NCBI GenBank assembly: GCA_036278935.1
Contig: DASUKA010000089.1
Coordinates: 1-5,903 of the forward strand
Origin: DASSNR01 sp036278935
GTDB taxonomy: Bacteria > Gemmatimonadota > Gemmatimonadetes > Gemmatimonadales > Gemmatimonadaceae
Reading direction: 5' to 3'
DNA length: 5,903 nucleotides
This document shows positions 1 through 4,992 of this stretch, in pieces (positions within the stretch are counted from its first letter, which is position 1; the number at the start of each line of letters is the position of its first letter). A program made the position numbers and the translations under genes. Under the pieces are notes generated by a model. It saw nothing but the letters and a program-made list of their open reading frames with translations. It made no database searches and was not told where the DNA came from.

Positions 1-461
1 GTGTGCAGTCCATCGAGCGTGCCATCGTGCTTCGTGCTCCAGGCGATGACCACGGCATCCGTGTTGCCGATCCAGAGCGTGTCGCCATGCCAGGCCACGC
101 CATGCGGACGGTTGAGCCCGCTCACCGCCGTCATGGTGGAATCAGCGTGCCCATCGCCGTCCACGTCCACCAATCGCATCACCGTCCCCTTAGTTGGCTC
201 CGAGACGTAGAGTGCGGAGTCCGGGCCGAAGGCCATCATCCGCGGATCGTGCAGGCCGCTGGCAAAGAGGTGGATGGAGAAGCCCGAGTGCACCCTCAGG
301 CGACTGAGCGCGGTGTCCGAGTGCGCCCAGGATCCTGCTGACGCCGAGCCGCCGTTGGTGTCCGCGGCGCTCCCCTGCGCCGTGCTCCGGTCCGCGTGCG
401 AGCAGGCCGCGAGCAAGGCGGCGGCCGCGATGGTCAGCACTCTCAATGGCCAACGATGCAT
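1..461 (-). CDS. PQQ-dependent sugar/sorbosone dehydrogenase-like lipoprotein (C-terminus beyond window)
   Basis: This is the N-terminal 153 residues of a protein that runs off the left edge. It starts at ATG 461-459, preceded by a strong Shine-Dalgarno (GGAGAGGAGG). Residues 1-20 form a lipoprotein signal with a hydrophobic core and the lipobox LAAC, so Cys20 should be lipidated and the protein anchored in a membrane. A Gly/Ser/Ala-rich spacer (about 21-45) leads into a beta-propeller-like region. There I see GFSIHLFASGLHDPRMMAFGP at 60-80, LYVSE at 84-88, an acidic calcium-site-like DVDGDGHAD at 99-107, and LNRPHGVAW at 116-124. This series is typical of glucose/sorbosone dehydrogenases, which oxidise sugars or aldoses with PQQ in the periplasm. 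Cofactor ligands would lie in the missing part, so substrate and activity are open. Some relatives are non-enzymatic propellers. The gene is divergent from hemQ. Confidence 0.8.
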   Translation of the reverse strand, partial: MHRWPLRVLTIAAAALLAACSHADRSTAQGSAADTNGGSASAGSWAHSDTALSRLRVHSGFSIHLFASGLHDPRMMAFGPDSALYVSEPTKGTVMRLVDVDGDGHADSTMTAVSGLNRPHGVAWHGDTLWIGNTDAVVIAWSTKHDGTLDGLH

Positions 462-583
462 GATCCTCCTCTCCCCTAATCGGTGTTCGTGCAGCACCGA
501 CGCGAGTGGCGCGCCCGTGCCCGTGCGCCATGGCAGGTGAGTAGATTGCGAAGAGAGCCGTCCATCCACAAGCGGGACCCATC
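462..583. promoter_or_regulatory. Divergent intergenic region between lipoprotein gene and hemQ
   Basis: These 122 bases must hold the promoters for the leftward lipoprotein gene and rightward hemQ. The only promoter-like element I can point to is TAGATT at 542-547 (plus), about 36 bases before the hemQ start. It is the same hexamer as the proposed -10 of the tRNA promoter, but it has no convincing -35 at 16-18 bases. On the minus strand the purine-rich Shine-Dalgarno next to 461 is clear, but no good promoter is visible. No operator repeat was found. Confidence 0.3.
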
Positions 584-1426
584 ATGAGTACGACAGCCGC
601 CATTCCCGAAGCCATCGCCCATCCGCCAGAAACGCTGGAAGGATGGTATGCGCTGCATCAACTCTTCTCCATCGACCGCGCCGCGTTGCGCGCGCGCGAT
701 GCCGCCGGTGCGGACGAACAGCGGGACCGCTTCCGCGCCATGCTCACCGCGCTGGCCTCACCCGGCGAGGGCGGATGGAGCGCACCAGTCCGCCTCATCG
801 GTTCGCGGGCCGATCTTCTGCTGATGCACTTCCGTCCCACACTCGACGCGCTCGGCGCGGCGCAGCGGTGCGTGGCGGCGGAGCCTGCCGCGGAGGCGCT
901 GCGTCTCGTGTCGTCCTTCCTGAGCATCACCGAGGCCGGCTTATACCACGTGACCGCGCAGTTGGCGCGCGACGCCGCGGCGCGCGGAGGGGCTATAGGA
1001 GATGCGACGTACGCGGAGGCACTCGCCGAGCGTGTGCAGACCGAGCGCTCGAGCGCGCACATCCAGCGCCGACTCTATCCGCCGCTCCCACCCGAGATGC
1101 CCTACGTGAGCTTCTATCCCATGTCCAAGCGACGGGCGGTGGGGCAGAACTGGTACGCGCTCTCGCTGGACGAGCGCAGCCAGCTCATGTATTCGCATGG
1201 CAAGATCGGCCGACGCTACGCGGGCAAGGTGATGCAGGTGATCAGCGGTGCCATCGGGCTCGATGTCTGGGAGTGGGGCGTGACGCTGTTCGCCAGGGAC
1301 CCGCTCGACTTCAAGAAGCTCGTGACGGACATGCGCTTCGACGAAGCGAGCGCGCAGTACGCGGAGTTCGGCGAGTTCTTCGTGGGGAAGGTGGTTACGC
1401 CCGCGGAGGCTGCGGCGCTGCTCTGA
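584..1426 (+). CDS. hemQ: Coproheme decarboxylase HemQ (ChdC, chlorite dismutase family)
   Basis: A 280-residue protein of the chlorite dismutase-like family, subgroup HemQ/ChdC. In the coproporphyrin-dependent heme pathway it converts coproheme to heme b by two oxidative decarboxylations with H2O2, in the cytoplasm. The N-terminal half carries TLEGWYALHQLFSIDR (17-32), the family's opening strand. The C-terminal half is strongly conserved: YPMSK at 178-182 contains the Tyr that corresponds to the catalytic radical tyrosine of firmicute HemQ, with the nearby Lys. HGKIGRRYAGKV at 205-216 contains the proximal heme ligand His205. IGLDVWEWGVTLF (224-236) and MRFDEASAQYAEFGEFFVG (250-268) are also HemQ hallmarks. 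True chlorite dismutases use a distal Arg and lack the YPMSK context, so HemQ is the better call. The start fits the homologous N-terminus, although its Shine-Dalgarno is weak. It is probably monocistronic, because a promoter candidate separates it from the next gene. Confidence 0.95.
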   Translation: MSTTAAIPEAIAHPPETLEGWYALHQLFSIDRAALRARDAAGADEQRDRFRAMLTALASPGEGGWSAPVRLIGSRADLLLMHFRPTLDALGAAQRCVAAEPAAEALRLVSSFLSITEAGLYHVTAQLARDAAARGGAIGDATYAEALAERVQTERSSAHIQRRLYPPLPPEMPYVSFYPMSKRRAVGQNWYALSLDERSQLMYSHGKIGRRYAGKVMQVISGAIGLDVWEWGVTLFARDPLDFKKLVTDMRFDEASAQYAEFGEFFVGKVVTPAEAAALL

Positions 1427-1456
1427 TCGGCGGCGCCAGACCCGCGGGCGCGACAC

Positions 1457-1486
1457 TTGCCCCACGCGCGAGGGCACGGCTACACT
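1457..1486 (+). promoter_or_regulatory. Candidate sigma70-type promoter for the secreted-protein gene
   Basis: TTGCCC (1457-1462) and TACACT (1481-1486) are separated by 18 bases in the 91-base gap after hemQ. They would start transcription near 1493, giving a short leader with the Shine-Dalgarno GAGGTG at 1508-1513 before the ATG at 1518. This is consensus matching by eye only. Confidence 0.4.
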
Positions 1487-1517
1487 ACGGCCCACTGTCA
1501 ACCACCTGAGGTGTCGC

Positions 1518-2063
1518 ATGAGTTCCACCCGGATTACACGCGCCCCTCGCGGCGCTGCATGGATCGGCTCTGCTCTCGTTGCCCTCTGTGTTTTCTGTGC
1601 CGCCGGCCCGCTGCGCGCCCAGAGCGGGATGAGCGACGCCGATATGAAGGCGATGCAAAGCTATCAACTCACCGCGTCGGGGCTGACCAAGTACACGCGC
1701 GCGGTGCACAACATGATCCAGGTGACGAAGGCGCATCCGGAGATCGCGAAGGAGGAGGACGGGAGCAAGGCGAATTCGCTCGCGGATATCGCCGCGATCT
1801 ACGATCGGCATCCGGAGGTGAAGCGCGCGATTACCTCGGCCGGCATGTCGAGCCGCGATTTCGTGCTCTTCACGATCGTGCTCGCGCAGTCCGGGGCGGC
1901 GATGTCGATGCAACAGGCAAACGGCGGCAAGCTCCCGCCCGGCGTCCAGCCGGCGAACGTCGAGTTCCTGAAGGCACACGAGGCAGATCTGCTCAAGCTG
2001 GAGCAGGAGATGCAGCAGGCTGACAGCGCGGCGGCGGATACGTCAGGCGGTAGAGGGCGGTAA
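1518..2063 (+). CDS. Secreted protein of unknown function with Sec signal peptide
   Basis: I do not recognise the family of this 181-residue protein. Residues 5-14 are basic, 16-33 hydrophobic, and cleavage is likely after Ala34 (LRA|QSG), so the mature protein of about 147 residues should be exported. It has no lipobox Cys at the junction. The mature part looks all-helical: MSDADMKAMQSYQLT, then a segment with AVHNMIQVTKAHPEI, then DIAAIYDRHPEVKRAITSAGMSSRDFVLFTIVLAQSGAAMSM (88-129). Next come a Pro-rich turn and the charged helix AHEADLLKLEQEMQQ. The tail from about 170 is low-complexity. No metal or heme motif is visible. The ATG has a good Shine-Dalgarno (GAGGTG, 5 bases away). It sits alone between hemQ and tRNA-Pro with its own candidate promoter. 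The context gives no firm hint of its role. Confidence 0.85.
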   Translation: MSSTRITRAPRGAAWIGSALVALCVFCAAGPLRAQSGMSDADMKAMQSYQLTASGLTKYTRAVHNMIQVTKAHPEIAKEEDGSKANSLADIAAIYDRHPEVKRAITSAGMSSRDFVLFTIVLAQSGAAMSMQQANGGKLPPGVQPANVEFLKAHEADLLKLEQEMQQADSAAADTSGGRGR

Positions 2064-2116
2064 GTGCTAAAGAGAGGGGAGCGGGCCGGGAATGTGCGCG
2101 GGGATTGCACGCGACG

Positions 2117-2145
2117 TTGAAGCGGGGAGTGTCGGGCGGTAGATT
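2117..2145 (+). promoter_or_regulatory. Candidate sigma70-type promoter of tRNA-Pro
   Basis: TTGAAG (2117-2122) and TAGATT (2140-2145) are spaced by exactly 17 bases and lie 29 bases before the mature tRNA 5' end. A start near 2152 would give a leader of about 23 bases for RNase P removal. The spacing and position fit a tRNA promoter, but the hexamers match the consensus only moderately. Confidence 0.5.
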
Positions 2146-2174
2146 GCCGGGGAGTCTGCGGCGCAGGCCGCGGG

Positions 2175-2248
2175 CGGGACGTAGCGCAGTCCGGTAGCGC
2201 ACCTGAATGGGGTTCAGGGGGTCGCGGGTTCAAATCCCGCCGTCCCGA
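2175..2248 (+). tRNA. tRNA-Pro (anticodon GGG)
   Basis: The sequence folds as a complete cloverleaf. The 7-bp acceptor stem is 2175-2181 with 2241-2247, and the discriminator is A2248. The D-arm pairs GCGC (2184-2187) with GCGC (2197-2200). The anticodon stem is CCTGA/TCAGG (2202-2206, 2214-2218) with loop ATGGGGT. The T-arm is GCGGG/CCCGC (2224-2228, 2236-2240) around TTCAAAT. The anticodon at 2209-2211 is GGG, which reads proline CCC and CCU codons. The T33 and G37 flanks and a GGGTC variable loop are typical of bacterial tRNA-Pro. CCA is not encoded. All stems are perfect, so the gene looks functional despite the integrase-bearing element immediately downstream. Confidence 0.96.
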
Positions 2249-2250
2249 TT
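2236..2250 (+). other. Putative attachment site (att) at the tRNA-Pro 3' end
   Basis: The tyrosine recombinase gene ends 87 bases beyond this tRNA and faces it. Many such recombinases integrate into the 3' half of a tRNA gene and restore it with an identical sequence carried by the element. The crossover core should therefore lie in or near the T-arm and acceptor 3' strand. The exact core cannot be set, because the second att copy is outside the window. Confidence 0.45.
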
Positions 2251-2251
2251 T

Positions 2252-2294
2252 GCATGCCTTACAACGACTTCCGTTGTGGGGCGTGCGTCGTTTT
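2252..2294 (+). terminator. Rho-independent-type terminator hairpin downstream of tRNA-Pro
   Basis: Bases 2252-2266 pair with 2272-2286 around the 5-base loop ACTTC, an uninterrupted 15-pair stem with 12 Watson-Crick pairs and 3 G-U pairs. A further wobble is possible at 2251/2287. GTCGTTTT follows, with a T run at 2291-2294. The G-U pairs exist only in RNA copied along the plus strand. The opposite strand would have A-C mismatches at those places, so the hairpin most likely terminates the tRNA transcript rather than the integrase operon. The T run is short and interrupted, which lowers confidence. Confidence 0.55.
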
Positions 2295-2303
2295 GGGGGC
2301 TAG

Positions 2304-2327
2304 CTGCTACGGTTTCTGCTACGGTTT
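2304..2327. repeat. Perfect 12-bp tandem direct repeat between tRNA and integrase
   Basis: CTGCTACGGTTT occurs twice back to back (2304-2315 and 2316-2327), ending 8 bases before the integrase stop. Tandem short direct repeats flanking the crossover region of tyrosine-recombinase elements are commonly arm-type binding sites for the integrase N-terminal domain or for the excisionase. That role is inferred from position. The repeat itself is seen directly. Confidence 0.85.
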
Positions 2328-2335
2328 ACCCCTGG

Positions 2336-3589
2336 TTACTGCCCATTGGCGACCTCTCGAACCTTCGTGGGCTCGCTCACGACCGTGAGCAACGTCTGCG
2401 GGTCCACCTGTTGGTAGCACCGTTCCAGTGAGCGCAGATCCCGCCACCCGCCCGCTGCCGCCACATCCTGCGCCGGGAGATGCTTCCGCGCAGTGGCCCA
2501 CGCGCGGCGGTATGGATGGAAGTCGCCACCGTCCATCGGTGTGAGCTCGGCCATCCGCTCAGCGCGCTCCAGCAGAAGCCGTGCATGATAGCGATCCCAT
2601 GCCGTGACCGGCCGCTTGCCGGGCATGGCAAAGAGCGGCGTCTCGCCGATGACGGGATGGCGCTCTTGCACGAGATCGAGCGCCGCGCGCGCGGCTTCGG
2701 AGAGCGGCACCCACATCTCGACGCCTTCCTTGTCCACCTCGCCCCGCTTGCGGAGCTGGCCGTGGGGCGCCTCCGTCGTCGTCGTGCGATCCACATCCGA
2801 GGCGCGGAGGGAGCAGATGGCCGTCACGCGCCAGCCCATCGCTTCCACGAGATCCATGAAGGGGCCGAACAACCCTTGCGGGTCAGCGGCATCACACTGG
2901 GCGCGCACCACCAGGTACCGATCGTACGTCGCTACGGGCCGCTTCACGTTCTTGTTCTTCGGCCGCGGATAGCCACGGATGGGATTCTCCGCAAGGAGCC
3001 GCGAGCCGTCCGAGAGTTTGAGCCGCGTGGCGTAGTTCAGGACGCTGTTCAGGAACACGATGTCGGCACCGATGGTGGTGTCGCTCGGCTTCGTGGAGAG
3101 CCGCTTGCGCTTCCGCTCTCCTGCATCGTCGAGCTCCCACACCTCGATGGTGCCCGCACGCCGTTCGCGGACGAACCGGTCGAGGGTTGGGGCATCAATC
3201 GAGCGCACATCGCGCGCGCTCCCAAGGAAGTGCTGCCACATCACCATGCGCCGACGGTCTTCGGCCGGCTGATCACCCTTCTTGTGGGCCGTGACCTCTC
3301 GCTCGTACCGGGCGAACAGCTCCGCGAGGGTGAGCCGGCCGGTGTGCGCTGCTTCCAGGGTGGCGAGGAGCGTGGCCGATAGTTCCTTCGCCTGCTCCTC
3401 GGCGCGTCTCCGGTCATGGTGGCGCAGTGCGCGCCACGCCCAGTTGCCCATCTGCGTCTTCTTGCCGTTCGGCCGTGTGCCGTCCCACCACTTCAGGTAG
3501 AGCGGGCCATCGAGGGCGCGCTCGAATGCGGTGACCGTATGCCCGTAGCCGCCAACCGTCACCGTCCAACGCTTCCGGGGTCGTCCCAT
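2336..3589 (-). CDS. int: Tyrosine recombinase / phage-type integrase
   Basis: A 417-residue site-specific recombinase that should catalyse integration and excision of this element at tRNA-Pro. The N-terminal part (about 1-80) resembles an arm-binding region with basic and aromatic residues. A SAM-like core-binding domain follows at about 85-190, with LAELFARYEREV and an LNYATRLKL segment. The catalytic domain spans about 215-400. Catalytic residues I can assign are Arg254 (MGWRVTAICSLR), a likely beta-hairpin Lys287, His358 and Arg361 (FHPYRR), Trp382 in the usual His/Trp position (GGWRD), and the nucleophile Tyr392 (RCYQQVDP). The set is complete, so the enzyme should be active. The ATG has a strong Shine-Dalgarno (GGAGGAGA) lying inside the last codons of the preceding helix-turn-helix gene, whose stop is only 2 bases upstream. 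It is therefore the last gene of the operon and converges with tRNA-Pro. Confidence 0.94.
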   Translation of the reverse strand: MGRPRKRWTVTVGGYGHTVTAFERALDGPLYLKWWDGTRPNGKKTQMGNWAWRALRHHDRRRAEEQAKELSATLLATLEAAHTGRLTLAELFARYEREVTAHKKGDQPAEDRRRMVMWQHFLGSARDVRSIDAPTLDRFVRERRAGTIEVWELDDAGERKRKRLSTKPSDTTIGADIVFLNSVLNYATRLKLSDGSRLLAENPIRGYPRPKNKNVKRPVATYDRYLVVRAQCDAADPQGLFGPFMDLVEAMGWRVTAICSLRASDVDRTTTTEAPHGQLRKRGEVDKEGVEMWVPLSEAARAALDLVQERHPVIGETPLFAMPGKRPVTAWDRYHARLLLERAERMAELTPMDGGDFHPYRRAWATARKHLPAQDVAAAGGWRDLRSLERCYQQVDPQTLLTVVSEPTKVREVANGQ

Positions 3590-3591
3590 GG

Positions 3592-4011
3592 CTATCTCCT
3601 CCGGGCTGTGGTGAGCTTGCTGCCGATCGCCGTACGGGTGATCTCGTCGGGCAAGCTACCGTCCGGGGAGGAAAGCGCGAGTGGTGCGTGGCGAGCACGC
3701 TTCCGCGGCACGTCGGCCAGGCGGATGCGCGGGGCATGCTTCTGCCCGACGTTCTTGAGTTTGCCCTGACGGATGAGCCGCGAGAGGTGATCCGTGGAAT
3801 AACCGGTCTCGTGGGCGGCCACCCCGAGGGTGACGGTGTCGTCGAGCCCCGCCTCGAGCGCGACTTCCAGCTCGCCGGCCGCATACTCCAACGCGGCGGC
3901 CTGCCCCACGGCCGCGAGCTGGCGGAGCCGCTCCGCCTCGGCGCGCCAGCGCTCGGCGAGGCGAGCGAGGATGCCGTGTGGCGTCTCCGGCACCACCCGT
4001 TGCTCAGCCAT
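3592..4011 (-). CDS. Helix-turn-helix DNA-binding protein, excisionase/MerR-like
   Basis: A 139-residue protein. Residues 12-52 are a long charged/Ala helix, possibly a coiled coil for dimerisation. Residues 59-103 (TVTLGVAAHETGYSTDHL... through the APRIRLADVPRK segment) match the pattern of MerR-like/excisionase (HTH_17) domains: a helix-turn-helix ending in an APRIR wing. The basic tail (RKRARH, TTARRR) could also contact DNA. It lies immediately upstream of the integrase, where excisionases or directionality factors often sit, so it may control excision or act as a repressor. That is inference. The start chosen is ATG 4011, which overlaps the stop of the upstream gene by 8 bases. The open frame extends further to 4269, but that stretch overlaps a well-placed gene and has no domain character. 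It is longer than typical excisionases of about 60-80 residues. Confidence 0.75.
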   Translation of the reverse strand: MAEQRVVPETPHGILARLAERWRAEAERLRQLAAVGQAAALEYAAGELEVALEAGLDDTVTLGVAAHETGYSTDHLSRLIRQGKLKNVGQKHAPRIRLADVPRKRARHAPLALSSPDGSLPDEITRTAIGSKLTTARRR

Positions 4012-4306
4012 CACGGGCCCTATCGGAAGCGGTGTCCGCACGCTCGGCAGCCGGCAACGGTGGAAGGATCCCGCACTCCCGGTCCAGGTCGTGACAGGCG
4101 AGCGCGAGCGCACCCGCGGGCGAGAATCCCCTCGGGCGGCGGCGCTGATAGGCCACCCGGAGTGCACGAGCGGCATCCAGCAGGTAGCGGAGCGCTCGGA
4201 CGACGGATGGCGCCGCAACTGTCCAGGTCGAGCCCTGTGCGGGCAGCCGGTCACACAGCGCTCGCACATTGGCCGCGAGGTCGGGGACAGCCGCGGCCGG
4301 GTTCAC
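4004..4306 (-). CDS. Small protein of unknown function in the replication/integration operon
   Basis: A 100-residue protein I cannot assign to a family. It starts with GTG at 4306, within the GTGA that also forms the stop of the helicase-loader gene. It ends 8 bases inside the helix-turn-helix gene. Overlap at both ends, a GC-rich third codon position and no gap strongly suggest a real, translationally coupled gene. The sequence is Ala/Arg/Leu-rich and probably helical, with VVRALRYLLDAARALRVAYQRRR (35-57) as its most amphipathic segment and ALACHDLDRECGILPPLP following. Cys18, Cys71 and Cys78 show no metal-binding spacing. There is no signal peptide or membrane segment. It may be a replication accessory or regulatory protein, judged only from its neighbours. 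Confidence 0.65.
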   Translation of the reverse strand: MNPAAAVPDLAANVRALCDRLPAQGSTWTVAAPSVVRALRYLLDAARALRVAYQRRRPRGFSPAGALALACHDLDRECGILPPLPAAERADTASDRARDG

Positions 4307-4992
4307 CGTTGCCGCCGGTCAGGGCCATCGACGATGATCTGCTCGTAGCGACTGGCCGCCGCCGCGCCCATGACCTCCGCGAGCGGATTCACATTCGTCG
4401 TAATGAGCACGGCGGCAGTCTCATCCCAGGCGTGGCAGGAGAACATCGCCAGCTCGGTGTCATCGAATGCCGTCCCCGCGGTGGGCCGCACCTCGTCGAT
4501 GACCACGATGCGGTGCTCGAAGAGCATGCGGCGGACGTGGGCGGCTTCCAGTACGTGCGTTGGCGTGAAGGGCGAGACGCCGCCATAGCGGAGCTCGTTG
4601 GCCAGCGTGTACCACGGCCGCGCGTAGACCTTCTCATCGAGGGCCAGGAGCGCGTTCGTGGCCGCGTAGAGCAGGTGACTCTTGCCGGCGCCCGTAGCCC
4701 CCACCAGTGCGAGCATCGCGCCGCGATGCGCCGCCGCATCCGCCACCCATTGCCGGACGGCGGCGAGCGCAATACGCTGCGCCCGCGTCGTGCAGATGAA
4801 GCTCTCGAAATCGGCGCCCTGGAACCGGATCGGGATGGCGGGCGGCGCATGCTGCCGGATGACCGGCTGCTTGGTGCCGTCCGGCTCGATCGTCACGAAG
4901 TGGGACGGCAGATCCGGCGTGATGACGGTGTTGGCGGGGATGCGTGGCCAGTCGGCGCGGTTGATGTCGCGGAGGCGGGTGGGTTGGCTCAT
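4303..4992 (-). CDS. DnaC/IstB-like AAA+ ATPase, probable helicase loader
   Basis: A 229-residue ATPase. IPIRFQGADFESF (53-65) is the entry motif seen before the ATPase core of DnaC/IstB proteins. Walker A is GATGAGKS (98-105, Lys104), Walker B is RIVVIDE (161-167) and sensor I is LITTN (196-200). SRY at 214-216 fits an arginine-finger position near the C-terminus. These features indicate a loader that delivers the replicative DnaB-type helicase to an origin. An IstB transposition helper is less likely, because the partner gene upstream is a phage-type replication protein and no IstA-like gene is visible here. The ATG at 4992 overlaps the stop of the replication gene (ATGA). A Shine-Dalgarno GAGGAA lies 8 bases upstream. 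The C-terminal tail is short, so the protein ends just after the core. Confidence 0.88.
   Translation of the reverse strand: MSQPTRLRDINRADWPRIPANTVITPDLPSHFVTIEPDGTKQPVIRQHAPPAIPIRFQGADFESFICTTRAQRIALAAVRQWVADAAAHRGAMLALVGATGAGKSHLLYAATNALLALDEKVYARPWYTLANELRYGGVSPFTPTHVLEAAHVRRMLFEHRIVVIDEVRPTAGTAFDDTELAMFSCHAWDETAAVLITTNVNPLAEVMGAAAASRYEQIIVDGPDRRQR

Noticed and set aside
3..341. Plus-strand open frame across the left end of the window
   Set aside because: It is antisense to the lipoprotein gene, whose signal peptide, lipobox and dehydrogenase motifs are clear. The plus-strand translation is Arg/His-rich with no domain.
1427..1460. Terminator after hemQ
   Set aside because: Only a 5-bp GC stem with a 9-base loop and no T run; it is no better than chance in such GC-rich sequence.
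643..1509. Long plus-strand open frame overlapping hemQ in another frame
   Set aside because: An Arg-rich translation typical of a GC-rich shadow frame. hemQ motifs occupy the correct frame throughout.
2480..3382. 300-residue plus-strand open frame opposite the integrase
   Set aside because: It is antisense to a complete tyrosine recombinase with all catalytic residues. The translation shows no family features.
4012..4269. N-terminal extension of the helix-turn-helix gene
   Set aside because: The frame stays open to an ATG at 4269, but the extension overlaps the 100-residue gene almost completely and has a Cys/Arg/Ser-rich composition. The start at 4011 overlaps the upstream stop, as the other genes in the operon do.
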